Shown piece after piece: positions 45,299 to 54,391 of a stretch of 64,000 bases of DNA (its first letter is position 1; every line of letters begins with the position of its first letter). The stretch is from Macropodus opercularis. Its lineage: Eukaryota > Chordata > Actinopteri > Anabantiformes > Osphronemidae. Below the pieces are notes generated by a model. The model did not search any database, was not told the origin of the DNA, and saw only the letters and a program-made list of their open reading frames with translations. Location: contig CM061091.1 in the NCBI GenBank assembly GCA_030770545.1, forward strand, positions 12,704,501 through 12,768,500, read 5' to 3'. Position numbers and translations under genes: made by a program.

Positions 45299-48200
45299 AC
45301 TATCTATCTATTTTCATTTGTTGTGTTAACCATACAAAAAGGTAATAAAGTAATAAAAATGACCTATGAGGTTCCACAGGGTTCTGTCCCTTTTGTTTTG
45401 TTTTGTTTTCCCACTGCCCTACTGCTGGATTTGCTGGTGAGGCCAGAGCCTGGAGACCAAACACTAGTGCTTGTACTCTACAAATATTAATTTCAACTAA
45501 TAATCTATTCCACATAACCACACAGCTTTTATTTATAATGTCTCTGACCCACGACTCACCAAATCGATGTTCGAGTGACGCATTGCCCAGACTGCTGTCA
45601 GAGAGGCTGGCACCTGCTGTTTTTCAGCAAGTCCCAAGGTCATGTTTCTTGTCTGCATCTGACTTACGGGCAAGTAAAACCCTGACAACTATGGCTCAAG
45701 GGTGAAGTTTTGTACAGAAAGGAAATTTTAGAGCTCAGCTACAATTTGTAAAAGGAAAACAAACTTTTTGTTTATTTATTTTTCATTTACTAACCTGTGG
45801 CAGATTGTTCATAGTCAGGTTTAAATAAAGCTTTACAGAGAACATTCTTTCAGGGCTTGATGAAATGCCAGTGTCACTCACCCCATTGACAGGGTAGGTC
45901 TTCCAGTCCAGTTCTCCGAGCACTGTTGTAGTGTCCAGCAGAACCACTAGAGAGAAGTGGGTGATGGGAAAAAAATTGTGGAAAATAAAGACCAGAAGTT
46001 AGAAGAAGAGAGGAGTGAAAGGACAACAATATAGAGAAAGCAAAGAGTGACACAGTAAAGCAGAAAGGGAAGAAGAGAAAGGGCAAAGGAGGTTGGATAG
46101 CAAATTTAAAAACAAGAGAAATGGAGATGACAAAATAGGAAGAGAGCAGACAATAGTTATCAAGGTGTCAACAGGGAATTTGACAGAGCTGTAAAGCCCT
46201 TATCAGATTCAACCACCTATGAAATAACAGCTCTTAGAAAAGTCCAGGACAACACGCATCCACCCTCCATCTAGGTAAAGTCTGGAAAATTAGTCCTCTC
46301 CTTCTCAGAGGTCAGAAGCTTTGTGCTACATGACATCAAAGAGAAGCCAAAGATGAATAAAGGAAAAAGACAGAGAGACTGTGGAAAGTTAAAATATTTC
46401 ACCATAACAAACCAAACCAAAAGGTAACTTATTAAAAAACTAATTTGAGAGAGAGACAGTAGAATAAAAAAAACGTGGGAGGCATTTGAATGACCTGATA
46501 TTCTGTGGTATCGCTCATACAATGTGTTTCCATCTTCACATCAGTCAGAAGTGCGGTATTTAAATATCCTCTGTGTCAAACAGTCACATTGTTGGTGGGG
46601 AAAGTAAGTAAACCTTTGAATTTAATAATTGATTCATCTCCTTTGGCAGCAAAACCCTCAACCAAGCATTTTTTTGTAGCTGTGCATCGGGCGGAAGTGC
46701 TTGTTCGAGGTTTTGTGCTTCAGCTCAGCCACAACCTTAGAAGAGTCTGATGCAAATGGCTCTCGTGAGGTCATTGCGATGCATCTATATTGGGTTAGGG
46801 CACATGCTACCATAGGTGCTATCAATAGATCAGCTTCAGTCTCCCTAAACATTTTTGATGATGGTTATTTAGAATAATGTTTTGATTGGTGAACACATGA
46901 CCCACATCTTTCCAGACGACCAACAGACTGGGACGGACAGATGCAAAAGACAGTCGGGCTTAGCTCAGCCATACGTGGATTCTGGGTTTGGTATGTGTTC
47001 ATATATATCTGTCCTGTCAAATTCAGACAGCACAACATCAGCCCAACCACGGCCAACCTGTCAGACTATAGGCACTTCTCATTTTATCCAGTCTAGTGTG
47101 CTTTAGTGGAAAATAACTGAGGCAGAATCTGGGGCACTTTTTGGCTACTTTTCCTTAGTTTGGCAGCAACAAGGATGTTGCGCAGTGTTGCTGACCCATA
47201 GCAACAAAAACTTTCCTCGGTTACACAACAAAAGATGCACAGCAGGAAAAGAGGTGGTGTTGTATTTCATTAATGCAAATTTATAACCATTTGACAACAT
47301 TATTGCCCAGCCAGCCAGGAGCATTAGTAATTTAAATCACACCTATGGGTCCAACCTCGTCCTCTGTTGATGCATATTGTATGTGGGCCACGCTCCCACA
47401 CACTTAAACTCTCTTTTCTGTCTGGGAAGGCAAAATCCAAAGCCCACGTTTTACCACAGAGGTTCACTTTTATTCATACAACAATACAATATGTGGAAGT
47501 GTAGCTGGCGCTGTCAGGTGGAACAGTGAGGTCAGTCCCTCCTGCCTTATAGATATGCCGTACATGCGCATTATTGCGGTCTTGCAGTCTAATTATAGTC
47601 TCAGTGTTTGGTGTTTTTGGGCGAGCGTGTTAACTTTGCTTCTTTGTGCACGTCCATGACAGCTCTGTGTACATACAAGTGTAACCACCTCAAGCTGTCT
47701 GCACTCTGGTCACGGCTCCAGCATGAAGAGAGCCATTATCTGGCCCTTGCTAAGCCCCCTGAGCCAATTTGATATGATGAATGTGCAATTTCCTTTGTCT
47801 CCGAACAGCCAGTTAATTACAATCTCTATCAATAAAGTGCGCCCCACTTCAGTGGCTGACATTATAGACCAAAGAGTCACATCTTCAGACGACCTGTCAC
47901 TTCAGTGTATATCGGACTTTGCCAAATCTGAACTAATTTAACAGGGTCGTACTGTTTTGAGAAGAACTTAGATAACCAGTAAAGTAAATACACTTCGGAG
48001 GGACTAAATGAACCACTCCAGTATTTACAGAGACTTAATTTAGCCTTGATCCCCTTCTGGTAATTAAGGGCTGAATTATAATAAGGTGGTCTTGCCTCTG
48101 TTTAAAAAGAGGACATAGAGCAGAGGAAGGAAAGACAGACAGTGGCACAGATCAGGAGGGAAAAAAGCAACGTCTGACAGAATAATAAACATTAAAGGTA

Positions 48201-51200
48201 ATGTTCAATCATCACGCTTGATGCCAATCCAGACACACTGACTGAATCAGGACTCCTCAGTGTTGAGTCTCCTGTAATAAACCACAGAATAAGAAGCTAC
48301 GACTGTCTGAACCGAACCAGCGCTCAGTGGCTTCTACTGGTTGCAATACATTCTCTTGCAGCTTTTAGGCACAGCCTAAAGCCTTTGTTTACCTCTTTTG
48401 ATTTTAGACTACAGGTCGTATGTTACAAAGGCTCCTTTTTAAAGTTTCCCTGTGGAGCTTTTGTCCTTAAGAAGTGGAGCTGTGTTTTTGTGAATAGGTT
48501 CCTATTTTGTTGATCCTTCTGATTACACACTTGCACGCAGATAACCAATGGACAATTCTGCAAACAAGTTCACACCCTTCCACAGGAGTTGTGGCATCCT
48601 GCGGAGTATGAACAAATCTGCAAACAAGCGTGTCTAGTTATTAAATGCCGCATGGTGACATGATTGTGTAACCAATTCCTTATGTTTGAGGTTTCAGGCA
48701 TGTGTCATGCATACTGTAGCTTTCTGACTGCTCACGAACCTTTTTTTAGTAAAGACATGCTGCATATAGACGTCTATATGCAGCATGTCTTTGCAAAACA
48801 TATATAGATGTCTTGGTGAGAGCTAGGATCCAGGATCCTCGAATATATTGCAGTATTTGCTGAGTATATTTAAGTAGACAAGCACTTGGCTGAGATTCCC
48901 CAGAGACACAGACATTTCTATAAGGGGCCCTGGGTCTTTTTGCAGTTTCCAGGATATGGTAACAGGAAGCGCAGAGGAAAAGACAGTGAGTATTTTCTAC
49001 TCAACATGATAATACAAGTCAACAGCAGCATCTCCTGATCACAAGCATTTTTATATTAAGAGAGGAAAACAATGCAGTATGTGCCCACTGTAAATATTGT
49101 TGTGATGATTTTGATTTTGTCTCGACAATGTAAAACCATTATTAACAAACAGATGGGTCCTATGGGTAAAATGAAGAAAAATGAAAACTGAAGAAAAGAT
49201 ATATGAGCAAGTTCGAGCCTGACACTGACTTCACAAAGACAAATTGGCATCCACTAAAGAAGTCGGCGTAAGACACAAAGACAGACTTTCACAAGGTGAA
49301 ATGTTAAAGTTTAATGTTTCCTTTGTGGGCACATGGAAAGCTGAGGGCTATTAGTCTACGTTCTAGTTGTTGTCTCTGTGCTGTTATTCCAGACATGTCG
49401 GAACTCTTAAGAAAGCTGAAAACAGGGCCCGTTGTAGTGCTCTTGTAAATAGGTCTCAGCTAAAGTGGCAGCATGTGTGACAGGCGACAGAGAAGGTGCA
49501 GGACCAGAGGGGCCACGCAGGTGAAAGAAGGCAACACGGGAAAACGCGATGAAACGAAGTGAGGACTCCCGCAAACAGCAAGTCTGTCCGTCAAGCTTTT
49601 GATTTCCCCAAATGTCGATCAGGCATCTGAAGGAAAAGTCTTGTATTTTGTACACGTTTTGGAGGGTGATCTGCTTCTGGCTTAAGCAGGGTTAATGTCG
49701 ACAAAGCAGCCTGATAAAGCCTGTCCTATAATATAACAATTTTGAGTTTACTGGTAGCAGGTGAGTTTACAGCTGGTTAGACTTTGTTAAATGTTGCTAA
49801 AAACTAAATAGTACTGTGTTAGACTCTAAAGAAGACTTTAACCAGCGCATTACAGCATGTATGGAGCAAGACAGTAAAATCTGCCAGAGACCTCTGTGAA
49901 TTCACTGCACAGGTCAACTTTTAATTCAGAAGCTTTTGCCTGAGCAAACAGAACCAGAATTTCTAACTTTGCTGAGACTTACAGTCGCCGATCTGCAAAC
50001 TTGGTTTCCTATAAATTGCACATGTACTGCACAAGAGCTAAGACCTTGACAGAAGTAAAGAGGACAGTTCAGAGAATTTGATTGTAAGACATCACATAAT
50101 GTGACGTTAAGGTACTGAAAGGACATTCACAGGTGATTCACAGTACAGGAAGCTCACTGTACAGTGGCTACTTTATACTGGATCCGCTCGTTCTGCTACA
50201 TTTCAAACTCCTCACGTTGTCTTTTTGTTCAGGCACCTTGAAAATGTGTATCCTAAACATTAAACATTCACGACGGAATATTAGACTGACCTCTGCAAAA
50301 CGTGCAAAGTGGAAGATGTCAAGAACAGATTACATTATAGCAGTGGTTTTCCCATGTGATTTATGACTACAGCTGAGAGGAAATGACTGTATCATGTGTT
50401 TCTCTGCACACACAGCCCCTGTGACTGCAATTAATTTTAAAATTCCTCTGACGTGCTTTTTAAATGAACACAAACGTCTTCTGGGAGTTCTGGAGTCTTT
50501 ATGCTGAAACTTGTTAGATTTTCAGCCATGAATGTATGGAAATCATCCTATAAAGCAGAGAAGCACACGTAGGGAACTTACCGTATAATTATCAGCGTAG
50601 GTGACAGAAAATGGCAGCACCTGACACAAACTATAACACTCAGGGCTCCCTATAGCTGCAGCAGTGTTTAAAAGCAAAATCAGTCTATTTAAAGATGAAG
50701 TGGCATTAAAAGGTTAATAAGGCACTCATCCAATTATTATAATGAGTTTTTTAAAGATACGTGTTTTCCATTATCAGATATTGACAGAAAACAGCCAACC
50801 AACAAATTTATCTGCATCTATTAGCTTTAAACATGTTTTTGCCACCAGTATATAATGCGATTGGCTGGAAAAGCCACTAACACACTCCCATGTTGAACTT
50901 ATAGAAGATATCAGCTACTGTCAATGACTGTCCACGCAGAAGATAATCAGATGTCAGTGTTATGCATCTGCAGGAGTGGAGACATCTCTCGGTTTAGTTA
51001 ACGACCTGGCATTTCTGCTCGGGCATGAAATAATATGCATAGTCAGACCTAGAACATTATGCAAAGAAAGACATCATGTTTGCTGCATGTTTAGTTATTT
51101 ATGACGAGCTACACTGTCTGTAACAGTGGCCAGAACAGATACATCAGGATTGGTGCTTCAGCAAAACAAACAATGAGTGAGATGATGTCCCTACAGTGTT

Positions 51201-51504
51201 GTACTTGTGTGTTTATAATATCCTCAGTTGTTTGGCATGTTTAAAATAGACCCACTATATTGTCATGCTAAAAACAAAAGCATTTAAACCTGACCTGACT
51301 GCATTTATCATCACGGCATCCATGGAAGACACCTGGACACACTATAGTGTCTAAGAACACAGGATTTATTTATTTTAAATGGTTTGAAATAGTGGATTTA
51401 GGTGTAGTCTGCCCGTTACACTCACCTTGGTTTGTGGTTCCTGGGTCCGACAGGATACTTTTCAGCAAGAACAGAAACACACAGTATTTCCCCCTGGAGA
51501 ACAT
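18560..51504 (-). CDS. epha6: Ephrin type-A receptor 6, receptor tyrosine kinase, complete, 20 coding exons
   Basis: Binds GPI-anchored ephrin-A ligands on neighbouring cells and signals in axon guidance and neural patterning. Exons: 51426-51504, 45882-45946, 40177-40305, 39837-39986, 39596-39757, 39249-39477, 32068-32223, 31169-31519, 24674-24798, 24405-24567, 23841-23946, 22938-23008, 20814-20939, 20123-20308, 19974-20035, 19669-19878, 19446-19595, 19140-19333, 18836-18985, 18560-18674. Phases close into 992 codons plus stop. EphA6 rather than another EphA is shown by [35 protein letters not shown] and LEGVVTK, and by adjacency to arl6 as in human. The extra exon that lengthens the human kinase domain after VVTK is absent. 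The gene spans 33 kb, against hundreds of kb in human. Domains are itemised in the following entries. Confidence 0.96.
19140..20308 (-). CDS. epha6: epha6 exons 11-15: tyrosine kinase domain
   Basis: Exons 20123-20308, 19974-20035, 19669-19878, 19446-19595 and 19140-19333 (186, 62, 210, 150 and 194 nt). They complete the G-loop GAGEFGEV and give the ATP lysine K661 in [22 protein letters not shown], the catalytic loop HRDLAARN (H752-N759), DFG (772-774), the activation-loop Tyr in EAAYTATGG (Y787), [34 protein letters not shown] and the C-lobe [12 protein letters not shown]. All key catalytic residues are intact, so an active kinase is expected. DFG is followed by Met where human EphA6 has Leu. 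The join [12 protein letters not shown] skips the human-specific extra exon. Confidence 0.96.
20814..20939 (-). CDS. epha6: epha6 exon 10: juxtamembrane tyrosines and start of the kinase
   Basis: A 126-nt exon encoding [40 protein letters not shown] and GAG. The two conserved juxtamembrane autophosphorylation tyrosines, Y604 and Y610 in [11 protein letters not shown], are present, as is the first half of the glycine-rich loop. Confidence 0.96.
20940..22937. other. epha6 intron 9, nothing recognised
   Basis: About 2.0 kb between the juxtamembrane exons 22938-23008 and 20814-20939. AT-rich; no exon, repeat family or motif recognised. Confidence 0.5.
22938..23946 (-). CDS. epha6: epha6 exons 8-9: transmembrane helix and start of juxtamembrane region
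   Basis: Exon 23841-23946 encodes the linker DPDVADQGQ and a single membrane span, about residues 546-569 ([20 protein letters not shown] then FLLIT). Exon 22938-23008 encodes the stop-transfer segment [20 protein letters not shown] and FRNGH. Both align with human EphA6 ([20 protein letters not shown]). The Trp of human CQWYIK is Gly here. Confidence 0.95.
24405..24798 (-). CDS. epha6: epha6 exons 6-7: second fibronectin type III repeat
   Basis: Exons 24674-24798 (125 nt) and 24405-24567 (163 nt) have the canonical Eph sizes. They read [40 protein letters not shown] and then [40 protein letters not shown] and [15 protein letters not shown]. Residues about 441-536. Confidence 0.95.
29060..29135 (+). 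repeat. Probable interspersed repeat fragment
   Basis: GCACAGGTGTTCCTAATAAA followed by GTGGCCACTGAG is the signature of an abundant fish repeat tail (usually with GTACCTAATAAAGTGGCC). Only this short terminal piece was recognised; its limits are approximate. Confidence 0.4.
29274..29300 (+). repeat. (GT)n microsatellite
   Basis: Uninterrupted GT dinucleotides following GTGCGC, inside epha6 intron 5. Confidence 0.9.
31169..31519 (-). CDS. epha6: epha6 exon 5: first fibronectin type III repeat
   Basis: Encodes [60 protein letters not shown] and [20 protein letters not shown], then the NYTF strand; residues about 324-440. At 351 nt it is slightly longer than the typical 336 nt. The extra residues fall in the Cys-rich loop, in the [10 protein letters not shown] stretch. 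Confidence 0.95.
32068..32223 (-). CDS. epha6: epha6 exon 4: EGF-like cysteine-rich region
   Basis: A 156-nt exon, the standard length. It encodes [40 protein letters not shown] and [11 protein letters not shown], roughly residues 272-323. The cysteine pattern C-x(11)-C-x2-C matches human EphA6 ([19 protein letters not shown]). Confidence 0.95.
35122..35162 (+). repeat. (CA)n microsatellite
   Basis: About 20 CA units, one interrupted by G near the start, in epha6 intron 3. Confidence 0.9.
35488..35610 (+). repeat. Probable interspersed repeat fragment
   Basis: GGTTCGTGAACCTGGTCCTC followed by AAGACCCACTGCCCTGC resembles the end of a frequent fish repeat (CTC(A/G)GTCCTC..GACCCACTGCCCTGC). 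A CCAGGTGTGTCAGATTAAGC motif near 35912 may be its other end. Assignment tentative. Confidence 0.35.
39249..40305 (-). CDS. epha6: epha6 exons 3a-3d: ephrin-binding domain, split by three short introns
   Basis: Four exons (40177-40305, 39837-39986, 39596-39757, 39249-39477; 129, 150, 162 and 229 nt) together encode what is normally one exon of about 660 nt in vertebrate Eph genes. Residues 49-271 start [20 protein letters not shown] and include [58 protein letters not shown] and the start of the cysteine-rich region, [19 protein letters not shown]. The introns are 190, 79 and 118 bp, all phase 0, at AGG|GTG, AAG|GTG and AAG|GTC. Each has stops or shifts the frame if retained. The third intron's acceptor has a long T-rich tract. 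Confidence 0.95.
40306..45881. other. epha6 intron 2 (5.6 kb)
   Basis: No exon recognised. It contains a large TATC microsatellite (45215-45310) close to exon 2 and AT-rich blocks near 41340-41480 and 44760-44880 that look like candidate conserved elements. Confidence 0.5.
45215..45310 (+). repeat. (TATC)n microsatellite
   Basis: About 23 tetranucleotide units with a single imperfection (CTAAC) near 45296-45300, in epha6 intron 2 about 570 bp downstream of exon 2 in transcript orientation. Confidence 0.95.
45882..45946 (-). CDS. epha6: epha6 exon 2: mature N-terminus
   Basis: A 65-nt exon, the usual length of exon 2 in Eph genes. It encodes [20 protein letters not shown] followed by NG. It has a CTAG acceptor and a GTGAGT donor. 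Residues about 27-48 of the predicted protein, the first strand of the ligand-binding domain. Confidence 0.93.
46590..46830 (-). mobile_element. Decayed Tc1/mariner-like DNA transposon fragment
   Basis: Plus-strand GGGAAAGTAAGTAAACCTTT, then CTCCTTTGGCAGCAAAACCC and TCAACCAAGCATTTTTTTGT, matches the pattern of a widespread fish Tc1-like element. Read on the minus strand it is the C-terminal part of the transposase, including an NPI-type motif that follows the DDE catalytic region. In-frame stops and deletions break it. Only a 3' piece is present; no terminal inverted repeats were identified. Confidence 0.55.
48751..48792. repeat. Perfect 42-bp palindrome (inverted repeat without spacer)
   Basis: Arms 48751-48771 and 48772-48792 are exact reverse complements of 21 bp, beginning AAAGACATGCTGCATATAG and meeting at GAC|GTC. 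The match stops at 48750/48793. It lies in epha6 intron 1 and belongs to no element I recognise. Confidence 0.95.
51426..51504 (-). CDS. epha6: epha6 exon 1: start codon and signal peptide
   Basis: ATG with A at -3, then [20 protein letters not shown], a hydrophobic signal peptide, and GTTNQ. The donor is CAAG|GTGAGT. The last base G joins exon 2 to give [10 protein letters not shown], matching [11 protein letters not shown] of human EPHA6, which supports both the start and the join across a 5.5-kb intron. The long N-terminal extension annotated in one human isoform is not present. Confidence 0.88.
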
Positions 51505-52200
51505 CGTTGAGTCAGACAAGTGCGCCCCTGACTAAAACGTTGCACGGACTCTTAAACGGATGCTCCAAACGAAAGGCTAAGGTGGATTCATGAAAGGGTA
51601 CTCAAGTGTTTCCAGTATCCAGACTTCGAAGGTGACTGTCGGGTCCACAGCAGTTCTGTTTTTTTGTTTTTTCTTCAACCAAGCATCCCGAATTCATCCA
51701 TGCGGAGACGGGGAGACAGACGACTGAAGCGAGCAGCCATTGCGCACCTGAACCCGTCGACCTGACTGTAAGCAAGTTTCTGTAAGCCTCCAAACACGGA
51801 CGGGTCGACGTCAGCAGGCGCAGACTATCCCAAAAAGTCCCCAAAAGCGACGCTAAAGTCGTTTAGATCCCAAAACGGGAGCGAAAGGGACAATCCCTGA
51901 CTTCCCGCCTCACTTTCAGCCAGCGCATCCCTCGCTGTGTATCACTGCGTGTATCTCCCTCTCTCTCTCTTTTGCATCAGGATAGAAGGGAAGCTCTGGC
52001 GCAGGCACGAGAGCCGCTCGTCAGAACAAGAGATGCGTGGACAGTAGGAGCCAAGTCCATGCGTCCAAAGCGAACTGCGTCTTTATGGCACTTCATCTCG
52101 TGTCTCTCAAAAACGCGCGGCTACGTTGTTTCCATCCGACGTGGTGAGATCTGCTCTGTTGTTGATTCCGGAGCGACGTTGGGGAGATGAAGGAAAAAAG
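51505..52200 (-). promoter_or_regulatory. epha6: epha6 leader and CpG-richer promoter region
   Basis: Compared with the surrounding AT-rich DNA, bases about 51670-52180 are clearly richer in G, C and CpG (for example GCGCACC, GTCGACG, GAGCGACG, AAAACGCGCGGC), as expected for a CpG-type promoter of a developmental receptor gene. It lies directly upstream of the signal-peptide exon. No TATA box was seen; the start site is not determined. A small upstream ORF (MNPP) occurs near 51580-51596. Confidence 0.5.
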
Positions 52201-53933
52201 AAGCCATTATTAAACCAGTGTATCACCTCTGTGCTATGATGTAGGTTATACGTGCATTGGATTATAGGAATAATGCGTCTGGAGCAGTTTCTATTTATGG
52301 GGGAGGAAGGCAAGCAGACAAATAGACTTACTCTACTTCACTTGATATATGGAAGGTTGTGGTTGCACTGTTTCGCTTTCTATTGTTTTGAGGACACGCT
52401 TAATATAATGGTTCCTTAGCTCCATATACACTTACTGTAATAACCAGCACCTAAACTTAACTCAACCCTCAGGCAGGACCCCTAAAATGTCCTCAGAGCC
52501 AAGGTGTTAAATCAAAATCTGCATACATACGTACAGCACCCACACATTCACTCTCTGTCCTGAGTGAAATTTTGTGTGCACTGCTGCAACGGCATGTTCG
52601 TGTTTGCCTTCACAGATTGGATGCAACGCTGCAGCGGTTTGTTAAATTGTAGTTTCTGCAGACTTTTAGTCATCTCTAAATTGCTGATGATATGAAAGGC
52701 AAACAATGTATTTGGCCTGAAGGGGATTGGGATATTATATATGTTTCCATCAGACGTTTTTCTGAGAAAGTACAAACAACAGCAAATAATTAAATTGCAA
52801 ATTCACATTCAATGTCATCTTTTCCAGCTACGCACTTTTAATCCTTTAATAAGCTTGTGCCTATATTTTCAGATTCCATATTTGTCAGATTATAGCTGAT
52901 GTATCTCAGCAGTGGGTACTGTACCTCCTCATTAGAAAAGAACACACACAACACGTTGTATCTGAGCTTTAGTTAAATCTTGCCCTGACACTGAGATGCA
53001 TTCTTGCTCCAGCAGATCCAAGGATGAAACCTGCACCTTTCCTGATTAATGGTGTGTGAGCTTTAGCCTGTAACACAGTAGCGCAGATGAGTGTTAATAG
53101 AAGTCCACTGGGATCCACAGTTAGGGTGAAGGCAGAAATCATAATGAAGCTAAGGTGCAACCTGTTCATGTTCATACTATCTAACTTAGAATAAAGGTAT
53201 GAAGACCTCACCTCCCAGGCTGCACAAACCCAAACCCTGAGACCTTCATACTAAATATTTGCTAGAGGAAGAGAGAAGAAGAACAGAGGAGGTGGAGCCT
53301 AGCAAGGTTAACATGCAGTATGCTTGCTGTCAAGAAACACTATCTGTGGGTTTCCAATGCACAGTATAGCAGCAAGTGAAGTAACGTAGCTGTCTTGCAT
53401 TATGTGGACACCAGGATGTGTTACTGTAAATCTAAGTTGGTTGTTTTTACTTTCTTGGGCTGCAACTTTTAATATCAGGCTAAAGCATTTTCTTGAATCC
53501 AACTGAACATATGTTACAGGTTGCTATTCTGGACCAGAGTGTGACATGAGCAAACCAGATAACTGCCAGGGGCCTTGTCACTGTAGGGCACTACCCTCCT
53601 CTGCAAAAGCTTTTCCTTTCATTGCTGTCTTGGGTCTGTTTATGAGGCTGCCTTCACCTTTAACCCAGGTTGTGAATAATTCAGTAATTCCGTCATTTTT
53701 GAGTAGTTGGCCAACGTTAATGTTTCAAGATTCTTTTTTTGTGTGTTTCTCCCATATAAAATTAGACAAATACAGACATAGGACAAGTTAGAGTTGTGTT
53801 TTTTTATGGAACCTAAAATATAAGACTCTTATAAAGTTTTCAATTCACCTGAGACTTGGGAAACATAAAGGATCCCACCTGCCAGTTCTGTTCTTCTCGG
53901 ATGTGCCACAGTGGGCACAGAGCGTAACAGCAT

Positions 53934-53954
53934 TTCAGCACCATGGACAGAGTT
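53934..53954 (+). promoter_or_regulatory. RE1/NRSE (REST-binding) element
   Basis: TTCAGCACCATGGACAG fits every position of the canonical RE1 core NTYAGMRCCNNRGMSAG; the next bases (AGTT) diverge from the extended GCGCC-type tail at one or two positions. It is about 2.4 kb upstream of the epha6 start codon. REST silences neuronal genes in non-neuronal cells, so epha6 is the plausible target. Confidence 0.65.
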
Positions 53955-54292
53955 CGTGTTTGCGTGCTGTTGGCTCCGCTCCCGGATTCTGTTTGGTATG
54001 TTTAGAGAACACGAGCCTGAATATTAGCTGAAAATATCCATCCTGATCCAGCTCCTGTCACTTTTCCTTTTGTGTGTAGTTATAACCAAGCCACAACCAC
54101 CTTTCCTATATGCTATATCCACTTCTCCCTCTCTAGGCATGTGGCTTTTGACTCTTAACGCATTTACCACCTGCAGCGTGATAACTGCTTTTGATATTTA
54201 TGGGGGATAGCCTTTAAAAATATGTCATGAGTGTTGAGTTAAAAGAAATAAGCATTACTAGATTATAGTAGTCCTCTGCGTCAGGTCAGCAC

Positions 54293-54391
54293 AGATGAGA
54301 TGAGATGAGATGAGATGAGATGAGATGAGATGAGATGAGATGAGATGAGATGAGATGAGATGAGATGAGATGAGATGAGATGAGATGAGAT
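54293..54391 (+). repeat. (GATGA)n pentanucleotide microsatellite
   Basis: About 20 uninterrupted 5-bp units (AGATG/ATGAG phase), with no internal variation seen. Confidence 0.97.

Larger units (their letters stand above)
45947..51425. other. epha6 intron 1 (5.5 kb)
   Basis: No exon recognised. It contains a purine-rich (transcript strand pyrimidine-rich) stretch directly before exon 2, a decayed Tc1-like transposon piece (46590-46830) and a perfect 42-bp palindrome (48751-48792). Confidence 0.5.

Noticed and set aside
45361..45405. EVPQGSV peptide resembling the LINE reverse transcriptase motif G-V-P-Q-G-S-V
   Set aside because: Only about seven residues match and the flanks do not continue as reverse transcriptase. 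Too short to call a LINE remnant without a repeat search.
48751..48792. Palindrome considered as a microRNA hairpin
   Set aside because: The arms are perfectly paired with no loop, unlike a pre-miRNA, and no known miRNA seed was recognised.
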